In this document: positions 1-6,497 of the stretch, in pieces | Layout of the letters: every line of letters starts with the position of its first letter | Position numbering within the stretch: position 1 is the first letter of the stretch | From: an uncultured Opitutia bacterium | GTDB lineage: Bacteria; Verrucomicrobiota; Verrucomicrobiia; Opitutales; UBA953 | DNA: 10,076 nucleotides | Reading direction: 5' to 3' | NCBI GenBank assembly: GCA_903895475.1 | Contig: CAITUF010000173.1 | Coordinates: 1-10,076 of the forward strand | The notes under the pieces: generated by a model | What the model saw: only the letters and a program-made list of their open reading frames with translations | Told to the model about the DNA's origin: nothing | Databases searched by the model: none | Translations under genes and position numbers: made by a program

Positions 1-541
1 GCTTGATGGCTACGTCGGATCGGCGGCCACGGGCGAGGATGCCACCGGCCATGGAAAGGGCCTTGCCCAGGGTTAGGTTTTCTTCGGGCGGAATATTCAC
101 GGGGCCAGGCTTACCGACGTACCCGGAAACATAGACGCGGCGTTCGGCGTAATTGACGATCGTGATGACGACCTGCGGCTCCTTAAAGTAACGGCGAAAG
201 CGCTTCGTGATTTCCGCCTGGGCTTCCGTAATCGTCAGGCCCGCAATCGGAACCAAGTCCTTCAGGAAGGGGATGTCGATCGTGCCATCGGGATTGATGC
301 GACGCTCGATAAGGGTGTCGGCTTCATTGATGACGCCGACGCGAATGAAGTCGCGTGCCCGCAGGCAATAGCTGGACTTCGTGGATACTTCGGTCGGCTT
401 GGCGGGCTCAGCTGTTTTGGCGGGCTCTTCGGCCCGCGGCTTGCCGACCTGCAGGGTCTCTTCCTTTTCCGCGGCAAAGAGCGGAACGGCAGCGAGGACC
501 AAGAGGACCAAGAGCCTGCTGAAAGTTAATCCGTGGGACAT
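1..541 (-). CDS. Wza-type polysaccharide export protein, N-terminal part (cut by left edge)
   Basis: This is the first 180 codons of a periplasmic/outer-membrane polysaccharide export protein. Residues 1-23 form a Sec signal peptide (Leu/Val-rich core, AVPLFA before the likely cut), with no lipobox cysteine, unlike E. coli Wza. A Pro/Ala/Glu linker follows (about 35-55) with a repeated EPAK element. Residues 58-130 match the Poly_export domain: YCLRARDFIRV for the usual YxLxPGDxxxV, then NPDGTIDIPF, GLTITEAQAEI and EPQVVITIV. From about 134 an SLBB-type domain begins (RRVYVSGYVGKPGPV, LTLGKALSMAGGI). Family members form rings that pass capsule or exopolysaccharide across the envelope. The start is uncertain: in-frame ATGs also lie at 556 and 604. 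I chose 541 because it puts the signal peptide nearest the N terminus. None has a strong ribosome site; only 604 has a weak AAGG about 10 nt upstream, but that start would translate the hairpin. Family confident; exact substrate unknown. Confidence 0.88.
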   Translation of the reverse strand, partial: MSHGLTFSRLLVLLVLAAVPLFAAEKEETLQVGKPRAEEPAKTAEPAKPTEVSTKSSYCLRARDFIRVGVINEADTLIERRINPDGTIDIPFLKDLVPIAGLTITEAQAEITKRFRRYFKEPQVVITIVNYAERRVYVSGYVGKPGPVNIPPEENLTLGKALSMAGGILARGRRSDVAIK

Positions 542-557
542 GGGGGAAAGATGCATG

Positions 558-593
558 AAAAAGGGCGGTCGGTCAATCAGACCGTCCGCCCTT
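558..593 (-). terminator. Intrinsic terminator or attenuator between the barrel and export genes
   Basis: Arms 561-574 and 580-593 pair at 13 of 14 positions (one mismatch, T567 against T587 on the + strand, i.e. A against A in the transcript) around a 5-nt loop. On the minus strand the GC-rich stem is followed directly by five T residues (562-558). It starts 24 nt past the barrel stop and ends 17 nt before the ATG at 541. There is little room for a promoter after it, so the export gene probably depends on read-through or on a promoter inside the barrel gene. Hairpin and T-run are seen directly; the function is inferred. Confidence 0.72.
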
Positions 594-616
594 ATGCTGG
601 CCATGAGGCTTTCGCC

Positions 617-1963
617 TTAGTAGCGGAAAGCAGCCGAGAGCGTGAAGGTGTTGGCCTTGAAGTTAGCCGAAGGGGCCGCCGGAATCTTCGAGTCCGTCAG
701 GTTGTACCCGGCTTGGAGGCTGAGGTGCGAGTTATACTTATAGTCCGCGCCCAAGGTGTAGACCATGGTATCGACCCCAGTCGTGCCAGAGAGCACATCG
801 CTCTTGGTGACCGACAGGTTAAGCGTCAGGTCGGTGGCCGCGTTGAAGTTCGCACCATAGGTGTAGTTCTTGGAAGCGGTGACGCCGCCGGCGGAAGAAG
901 CGGTCGTATCGCGAGAGAAGGTCAGCGTCTGCGTGATCATCTCAGTGAGCGTGTGCGAGAGGGTCACCGAATAGGAAGGGTCGCTCGAGCTGGCCTGAGC
1001 GTCGGTCTTGGAGACGGCGTAACCCACCTTTGCGGTGACGTTAAGCTTACCGGACTCCGTCGCTTGGCCCTTGGCGGTGAGGCCGTAGAAGTCCTTCACG
1101 AGCTGCTGGCCTGGCAATGGAGTGGGGCGAACGGTGGTGCCGGCTGGAGGATTAGCCGTACCATCGCCTGGTTGGGAGAAGTAAGGAGCGGCGGCGTAAT
1201 CCGTGACATCGTGCTGGAACTTGAAGCCGTAGGTGATTTTTTCGCCGGGAGACTGATAATCCACGCTGACCGGGATACTCTTGGTGTTCAGCTCCGTCAG
1301 GGTATTCGTGTTGTTGTTGATGGTGTCCCAGAGCGGATTGACCGTCTTGGTGGCATAGGCTAGGTCGGTCGTGTCGCTGAAAGGGAAGCGCAGCTTCGTT
1401 GGGTTCAGGTAGTGGTTATAGGTGTTAATGAAACCGACGTTAACCTTCGTGCGTTCGGTCAACTGGTAACCGACATCGAGGTTGTGGCTGTAGTTGGACT
1501 GACGAACCAAAGTCGCACCGAGGAGGACGCTGTTGACGCCTTGGGCAGCCAGTTCGTCGTTACGGGCGGTGACGCGGTAGGATGAGTCGAGCGTAACAGT
1601 CAAAGGGCCGCCCGGAGCGTAACGCAGGTTGCCGCTGAGGTTATCACGAGAGTCCTCGAGGGAAGCTAAGCTGGACTTATTGAAGTAAACGTAACCGCGC
1701 TTGGCGGAGAGAGTCAGTGCGATCGGGGAGTCCTTGCCGTACTCAAGCGTCAGGCCCGGCGTCACGGTCCAGGAGGTCGAAGCGGTCTTCGTGGCCGAAG
1801 AATAAAGGTTGTCCGTGACTTCCAAAGCGACGGCGGAGTCGAAGAGGATATCGAGGTCATCACCGACCTGAATCAATGGAGACGTCGGGAAGAGATTAGC
1901 GGCGTACGCAGAAACGGACGTGGAGAGAAGCGCAGCGGCAACAAGGAAGCGGACCTTAGGCAT
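617..1963 (-). CDS. Outer-membrane beta-barrel protein, BBP2/EpsL-like
   Basis: A 448-residue protein with a Sec signal peptide (residues 1-21, positive MPKVR start, cut expected after SAYA). The mature part is a long series of alternating polar/hydrophobic beta strands separated by loops rich in Asn, Thr, Ser, Gly and Asp. It ends in SAAFRY, a terminal aromatic as required by the BAM insertion signal. The N-terminal block (ALEVTDNLYSS, then SWTVTPGLTLEYGKDSP) resembles the DDNIF...SPGLxLExG pattern of putative beta-barrel porins of the BBP2 type, which often sit in exopolysaccharide loci. The Wza-like gene 75 bp downstream supports a role in polysaccharide passage or secretion. No catalytic motif is seen. 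The start at 1963 is set by the signal peptide; no Shine-Dalgarno precedes it. It could instead be a general porin. Barrel nature is strong, substrate unknown. Confidence 0.82.
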   Translation of the reverse strand: MPKVRFLVAAALLSTSVSAYAANLFPTSPLIQVGDDLDILFDSAVALEVTDNLYSSATKTASTSWTVTPGLTLEYGKDSPIALTLSAKRGYVYFNKSSLASLEDSRDNLSGNLRYAPGGPLTVTLDSSYRVTARNDELAAQGVNSVLLGATLVRQSNYSHNLDVGYQLTERTKVNVGFINTYNHYLNPTKLRFPFSDTTDLAYATKTVNPLWDTINNNTNTLTELNTKSIPVSVDYQSPGEKITYGFKFQHDVTDYAAAPYFSQPGDGTANPPAGTTVRPTPLPGQQLVKDFYGLTAKGQATESGKLNVTAKVGYAVSKTDAQASSSDPSYSVTLSHTLTEMITQTLTFSRDTTASSAGGVTASKNYTYGANFNAATDLTLNLSVTKSDVLSGTTGVDTMVYTLGADYKYNSHLSLQAGYNLTDSKIPAAPSANFKANTFTLSAAFRY

Positions 1964-1986
1964 AGGGATAACGGGGAGTAGGCTTT

Positions 1987-2016
1987 AAAATAAGCCCAAC
2001 CCAAGCGATGCATCAA
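1987..2016 (-). promoter_or_regulatory. Possible sigma-70-type promoter for the barrel gene
   Basis: On the minus strand a TTGATG (-35-like, 2016-2011) is followed after 18 nt by TATTTT (-10-like, 1992-1987), each matching consensus at 4 of 6 positions. Transcription would begin near 1980, giving a leader of about 17 nt, which fits the absence of a Shine-Dalgarno. It lies after the rpoC terminator, where a new promoter is needed. The -10 sits within a short inverted repeat, GGCTT/AAGCC at 1981-1996. The match is weak, so the call is tentative. Confidence 0.3.
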
Positions 2017-2047
2017 CCCCCAAACTAGCCCCCGATGTTCCAAATGA

Positions 2048-2086
2048 GCAAAATACAACCCCACCTCCCTTGAGGGCGGTGAGGTT
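2048..2086 (-). terminator. Intrinsic terminator of the rpoB-rpoC operon
   Basis: On the minus strand, 2086-2057 folds into a stem of up to 14 pairs (AACC/GGTT, CACC/GGTG and CCCT/AGGG blocks) with one G-U wobble, one G/A mismatch and a very tight tip. GTATTTTGC follows (2056-2048). It begins 35 nt after the rpoC stop, the expected place for the end of the operon. The + strand side lacks a T-run, so it should act on the minus strand only. Confidence 0.68.
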
Positions 2087-2120
2087 ATATAAGTACTTAA
2101 CCTATAGGTATTTATACCTA
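2082..2120. repeat. Cluster of AT-rich palindromes just after rpoC
   Basis: Three overlapping inverted repeats lie between the rpoC stop and its terminator: TAGGTAT/ATACCTA around 2 nt (2105-2120), the perfect palindrome TAAGTACTTA (2090-2099), and AGGTTA/TAACCT around 10 nt (2082-2103). The last shares bases with the outer arm of the terminator (2083-2086), so the two stems cannot both be fully formed. The AT-richness contrasts with the surrounding coding DNA. Structure is seen directly; function is unknown (protein-binding site, mRNA 3'-end structure, or a terminator/anti-terminator pair). Confidence 0.5.
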
Positions 2121-2121
2121 A

Positions 2122-5100
2122 TTATTCGCTAGCGGACTCGGCCGTGGGGCTGACCTTGATGCGACGATACAGGGGCAGGCCCGTACCAGCAGGAACCAAG
2201 TGACCCATGATGACGTTCTCCTTAAAGCCCGTCAGCATGTCGCGCTTGGCCATCGTAGCAGCATCGGTGAGGACGCGGGTCGTTTCTTGGAAGGAAGCGG
2301 CCGAGATGAAGGATTCAGTCTCCAAGGAAGCCTTGGTGATGCCCAAGAGGATCGGCTCGTACTCGGCGATTTGGCCACCGCGCTCGTGGATGGAGCGGTT
2401 GACTTCAGCCAAGGTGGTACGGTCGACCTGTTCGCCCCAGAGGTAATCGGAGTCACCGGGCTCGGAGATGCGGACCTTACGGAGCATACGCGAGACGATG
2501 ATTTCGATGTGCTTGTCGTTAATGACAACGCCCTGCGAGCGGTACACCTTTTGAATTTCAGTGATGAGGTAGTCCTGCACGCGGGACTGGCCCAGGATGT
2601 CGAGAATGTCGTGTGGGTCGACGGCACCTTCGGTCAGGCACTGGCCCTGCTTCACCTTTTCGCCAGCGGCGACGATGATGTGCTTACCGTGCGGGATAAG
2701 GTGCTCCTCTTCGCGACCGATAGAATCCTTAATCACGAGGCGCTTCTTGCCGCGAATCGAGGGCTGGAATTCAACTTCCCCATCGATCTTGGCAATTTCA
2801 GCGGCGTCCTTCGGCGGACGGGCTTCGAAGAGCTCGGAAATACGCGGGAGACCGGCGGTGATGTCCTGCGTTTTGGCAGCCTGGCGAGGAATCTTGGCGA
2901 GTTCGCTACCCTGAGCAACAACGTCACCTTCGTCCACGAGGACGCGGGCGCCGGCCGGGATGGAGAACGTACCGAGGTTCGCACCCTGCGCGTCAACAAT
3001 CTGAATCTGGGGGTTCTGTTCGTCGGAGTGCTCGATGACGGACTTGTAGAACGCGTTATTGGAAGGGTCGCGCTCTTCGTTGTAAGTCACGCCCGAGATC
3101 ATATCCAAGAGACGGATGCGGCCCGCGCTGTTCGCGAGAATCGAAGTGTTGTTCGGATCCCACGCAGCGATGAGCTCGTCCTTCTTCACGTTCTTACCGT
3201 CCTTCACGTTGATGACCGTACCGGCGAGGATACGGTATTCTTCGAGCGACTGATTAGCTTCGTTAAGGACGCGGATGGAGCCCGTGCCGTTGACGGCGAC
3301 GAAGGCATCCTTCAGCTCGACGGTATTGAGGTCGATGAACTGGACGCGGCCGGCGTTCTTGGCCTTGATTTCAGGGGTCTTGAGCTGAGCGACGCCACCG
3401 ATGTGGAACGTACGCATGGTCAGCTGCGTACCAGGCTCGCCAATCGACTGGGCAGCGATGATACCGACGGCCGTACCGCGTTCCACGATGCGACCCGTGG
3501 AAGGATCGAGGCCGTAGGACTTCGGCGGGATGGCGTTCACCTTCATGTGGGTGAGCGGGGAGAGCACCTTGACGCGGTCGAGGCCAGCCTTCTCAATCTG
3601 CTTGGCAATGTCTTCGGTAATCAATTCGCCCGAACGGACGATGATTTCGGAAGGATTGAGCGGATTGAAGACGTCATCGGACGGGCAACGACCCACGATA
3701 CGGTCAGCCAGCGGGACAAGGATTTCGTCACCATCGTAGATGGTATTCTTCCAGACACCATTCGGCATCCGGACGGCCACGCGATCCACGCCAGCGTCAC
3801 GCAACTTGGCAACCAGCTCCTCGGTGAGGGCCGTTTCGGCCTTGGCGAGCGGCTTCACTGCACCAGAAGGATTGGCGACATCAAGGGAGAGGTGACGGCC
3901 GATAGAAGCGTCACCGAGCGTGATGACTTCGGTGCCAGAGCTCAGGTTATGGTCGTCGGTGACGATCACATCCATAGCCACATCACACAACTTACGCGTC
4001 ATGTAACCAGCGTCAGCGGTCTTCAGCGCCGTGTCGGACAGACCCTTACGGGCGCCGTGCGTCGAGATGAAGTACTCGAGGACCGAGAGGCCTTCGCGAA
4101 ACGAAGATAGGATCGGGCGTTCGATGATTTCGCCGGAAGGCTTGGCCATAAGACCACGCGCACCGCAAAGCTGCTTCACCTGGGCCTTATTACCACGGGC
4201 GCCGGAATCCATCATGGCGTACACCGGGTTGATGATCATGCGGTGGGAGTTGCGCGGGTCGCCCTTCCGGACGCCAGCCACCTTCGCAGATTCGGAGAGG
4301 GTGTTGTAAACCGACTGAGCAATCGTGTTCGTCGCACCAGACCAGGTATCAACGACCTTATTACGACGTTCGTCGTTGGTAATCGTACCGGCTTCGTTCT
4401 GGCGCTGGAACTCGCGAACCTTCGCGGTCGCCTGCTTGACGACATCGTCCTTCTCCTTCGGGTAAATCATGTCGCTCACGCCGATCGAGATGCCGGCGCG
4501 GGTCGCAATGCGGAAGCCCGTGTCCTTAAGGGCGTCCAAGACCGGGATGGAGGCCTCGCGGCCCACCGACTTGTACGTCTTTAAGATGAGGTCACCCAGC
4601 TGGCCCTTCTTCACGGTCTCGTTGAAGAAGCCGAGTTCGATTGGCCAGATGGTATTGAAGATGATGCGACCAAGCGTCGTCACGATCGTGCGCGAGGTCT
4701 TGTCACCATGGACAGTGTCGCGACCGAAGTCAGGGTTGGCATAGCGCACCCAGTCATGGAAGTGCAGCGCACCTTCGGCTTCAGCGTAATTAGCCTCGTC
4801 CACGGAACCAATCACCGGGAGGTGGGTCGCGGCTACGGGCTTATTCGCGGGCTCAAGGGTGAGGTAGTATGCACCGAGCACGATATCCTGCGACGGCGTG
4901 AGAATCGGCTTACCGCTCGAGGGCGAGAAGATGTTGTTCGTAGACATCATCAGGAGCTTACACTCCATGATAGCTTCCAGGGAAAGCGGGACGTGGACGG
5001 CCATTTGGTCACCGTCGAAGTCCGCGTTATAAGCGGTACAGACGAGCGGGTGCAGACGGATAGCGTCACCTTCGATAAGGACCGGCTCGAAAGCCTGAAT

Positions 5101-6462
5101 CGAGAGACGGTGAAGCGTCGGGGCGCGGTTAAGGAAGACCGGGTGGCCACGGGTGACTTCTTCCAAGATGTCCCAAACTTCGGGCTTTTTCTGCTCGATG
5201 TGCTTACGAGCGCCGCGCACGGTGTGGGCGAGACCAAGGTCCTTCAGGCGACGGATGATAAACGGCTCAAAGAGAACGAGGGCCATCTTCTTCGGGAGAC
5301 CGCACTGGTTGAGCTTAAGCTCTGGACCGATGACGATGACCGAACGACCCGAGTAGTCGACGCGCTTACCGAGTAAGTTCTGACGGAAGCGACCATGCTT
5401 ACCCTTCAGCATATCGCTGATGGACTTGAGCTGACGATCGCGATCCTTGACGGGCTTGCCGTGACGACCGTTGTCGAGGAGCGCGTCCACCGCTTCCTGG
5501 AGCATACGCATTTCATTGTGGATGATGACGTCGGGCGTCTTCATCTGGATGAGCTGCTTGAGGCGGTTGTTGCGATTGATGACGCGACGGTAGAGGTCGT
5601 TCAAGTCGGAGGTCGCAAAGCGACCACCTTCGAGGGGCACGAGCGGACGGAGGTCCGGCGGGATCACCGGGAGAATCGTCAGAATCATGTGCTCAGGGCG
5701 CTTCCCAGAAGCCAGGAAGCCCTGGATAATCTTCATGCGGCGAGCGACCTTCTTCTTGATCTGCTTAGAGCGAGTGGAGCGGAGCTGATCGCGGAGCTGT
5801 TCCACGGTCGAGGCGAGATCCATCTTTTTCAGGAGTTGCTGGAGGGCTTCGGCCCCCATGCGAGCCTTGAAAGCGTCTGGGCCATGCTGTTCGACGGCAC
5901 GGCGGTAGCTTTCCTCGTCGAGGAGTTCCTTTTCCAGCATGCCGGTCTGGCCAGGGTCAACGACCAGATACTTCTGGTAGTAGATGACTTGTTCGAGCTG
6001 TCGGGTCGTCATGTCGAGCATCAGCGACAGACGGCTGGGCATGCTCTTCAGGAACCAGATGTGGGACACCGGAATAGCCATCCGGATGTAGCCCATGCGT
6101 TCGCGACGAACGCGGGAAACGGTGACTTCGACGCCACACTTATCGCAAACGACGTCCTTGTACTTTACCTTCTTGTACTTACCGCAGTAGCACTCGTAGT
6201 CGCGCACGGGACCGAAGATGCGCTGACAGAAGAGGCCGTTGGGCTCGGGCTTGAAGGAACGGTAGTTGATGGTCTCAGGGCTCTTAACTTCCTTGAGGCC
6301 CTTGACCTTGCGATTGCCGTGTTCGTCGACTTCGTCGAGGAACTGTTCGCCAGTCCAAGCAACGATTTCCTCGGGTGAGGCAATCGAGATGGACACGAAG
6401 TCGAAGGACTGTTCCTTGGCTTCGTTGGGCGTGAACTCGGGGGTATGCTCCGGATGAATCAT
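2122..6462 (-). CDS. rpoC: DNA-directed RNA polymerase subunit beta'
   Basis: Complete 1446-residue beta' subunit. With beta it forms the active-site cleft of RNA polymerase and binds the catalytic Mg2+. Visible parts in order: Zn1 site with C91, C93, C106 and C109, the same spacing as E. coli; lid/rudder and switch region (DLRPLVPLDGG-like block near 270-280, GRFRQNLLGKRVDYSGR at 358-373); the catalytic NADFDGD with D481, D483 and D485; the bridge helix (about 791-825, STHGARKGLSDTALKTA); the trigger loop (MRTFH at 1016-1020); an SI3-like insert of about 173 residues (1024-1196); and the C-terminal block ending near KENVIMGHLVPAGTG. Oddities: an 18-residue N-terminal insert (about 37-60), loss of all four Zn2 cysteines, and a tandem duplication at 849-969. 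The start at 6462 is 35 bp after rpoB and has no Shine-Dalgarno. The reading frame is intact and core motifs are perfect, so it is surely functional. Confidence 0.99.
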   Translation of the reverse strand: MIHPEHTPEFTPNEAKEQSFDFVSISIASPEEIVAWTGEQFLDEVDEHGNRKVKGLKEVKSPETINYRSFKPEPNGLFCQRIFGPVRDYECYCGKYKKVKYKDVVCDKCGVEVTVSRVRRERMGYIRMAIPVSHIWFLKSMPSRLSLMLDMTTRQLEQVIYYQKYLVVDPGQTGMLEKELLDEESYRRAVEQHGPDAFKARMGAEALQQLLKKMDLASTVEQLRDQLRSTRSKQIKKKVARRMKIIQGFLASGKRPEHMILTILPVIPPDLRPLVPLEGGRFATSDLNDLYRRVINRNNRLKQLIQMKTPDVIIHNEMRMLQEAVDALLDNGRHGKPVKDRDRQLKSISDMLKGKHGRFRQNLLGKRVDYSGRSVIVIGPELKLNQCGLPKKMALVLFEPFIIRRLKDLGLAHTVRGARKHIEQKKPEVWDILEEVTRGHPVFLNRAPTLHRLSIQAFEPVLIEGDAIRLHPLVCTAYNADFDGDQMAVHVPLSLEAIMECKLLMMSTNNIFSPSSGKPILTPSQDIVLGAYYLTLEPANKPVAATHLPVIGSVDEANYAEAEGALHFHDWVRYANPDFGRDTVHGDKTSRTIVTTLGRIIFNTIWPIELGFFNETVKKGQLGDLILKTYKSVGREASIPVLDALKDTGFRIATRAGISIGVSDMIYPKEKDDVVKQATAKVREFQRQNEAGTITNDERRNKVVDTWSGATNTIAQSVYNTLSESAKVAGVRKGDPRNSHRMIINPVYAMMDSGARGNKAQVKQLCGARGLMAKPSGEIIERPILSSFREGLSVLEYFISTHGARKGLSDTALKTADAGYMTRKLCDVAMDVIVTDDHNLSSGTEVITLGDASIGRHLSLDVANPSGAVKPLAKAETALTEELVAKLRDAGVDRVAVRMPNGVWKNTIYDGDEILVPLADRIVGRCPSDDVFNPLNPSEIIVRSGELITEDIAKQIEKAGLDRVKVLSPLTHMKVNAIPPKSYGLDPSTGRIVERGTAVGIIAAQSIGEPGTQLTMRTFHIGGVAQLKTPEIKAKNAGRVQFIDLNTVELKDAFVAVNGTGSIRVLNEANQSLEEYRILAGTVINVKDGKNVKKDELIAAWDPNNTSILANSAGRIRLLDMISGVTYNEERDPSNNAFYKSVIEHSDEQNPQIQIVDAQGANLGTFSIPAGARVLVDEGDVVAQGSELAKIPRQAAKTQDITAGLPRISELFEARPPKDAAEIAKIDGEVEFQPSIRGKKRLVIKDSIGREEEHLIPHGKHIIVAAGEKVKQGQCLTEGAVDPHDILDILGQSRVQDYLITEIQKVYRSQGVVINDKHIEIIVSRMLRKVRISEPGDSDYLWGEQVDRTTLAEVNRSIHERGGQIAEYEPILLGITKASLETESFISAASFQETTRVLTDAATMAKRDMLTGFKENVIMGHLVPAGTGLPLYRRIKVSPTAESASE
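2875..3393 (-). other. SI3-like insertion in the beta' trigger loop
   Basis: Residues about 1024-1196 of beta' interrupt the trigger loop between FHIGG (1019-1023) and KTQDITAGLPRISELFEAR (1197-1215). E. coli has its SI3 insert of sandwich-barrel hybrid motifs (about 188 residues) at the same point. Shared landmarks include AAWDP (E. coli ANWDP), the RIRLLDMISG strand (E. coli FVRFTDMIDG), KIVDAQG-like QIVDAQG and AKIPR (E. coli ARIPQ). These support true homology with the E. coli-type insert. In E. coli SI3 affects pausing and catalysis; the same here is inferred. Confidence 0.85.
3556..3918 (-). repeat. In-frame tandem duplication inside rpoC (two 52-residue copies)
   Basis: Beta' residues 849-900 (3918-3763) and 918-969 (3711-3556) align without gaps at a 69-residue (207-bp) offset. 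By eye about 18 of 52 positions are identical: L..D, GR, S, D-V-x-N-P, TE, AG-x-DRV-x-V and the final P. Conservative pairs (L/I, E/D, V/L) fill much of the rest. A looser match extends to about 840/909 (SGTE / DGDE). E. coli has one copy of this module between C814 and C888; the second copy accounts for the roughly 58 extra residues here. The divergence indicates an old duplication, not an assembly artefact. Confidence 0.72.
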
Positions 6463-6497
6463 GTCTGTAAGGATTTAGTCGTGGTTCGCGGGGCGGA

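Noticed and set aside
262..477. Minus-strand 71-codon frame near the left edge
   Set aside because: Out of frame with the Wza-like protein, which reads through the same bases to the left edge and has clear domain matches.
533..1363. + strand open frame (276 codons) opposite the barrel gene
   Set aside because: The minus-strand frame has a signal peptide, strand pattern and terminal aromatic; the + frame has none of these.
1873..2064. Minus-strand 63-codon frame spanning the barrel gene's leader
   Set aside because: It overlaps the barrel gene's signal peptide in another frame and the promoter region, and has no family resemblance.
2105..2120. TATAAAT as a -10 element just after rpoC
   Set aside because: It is part of a palindrome, has no -35-like sequence about 17 nt upstream, and any transcript would run straight into the terminator.
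2200..4110. Long + strand open frame (636 codons) antisense to rpoC
   Set aside because: It lies wholly opposite a perfectly conserved rpoC. The product is low-complexity (Asp/Arg/Val/Leu-rich) and shows no domain; this is a codon-bias shadow.
5395..6378. + strand open frame (327 codons) antisense to the rpoC 5' region
   Set aside because: Shadow of rpoC with no recognisable motif and no plausible promoter or ribosome site.
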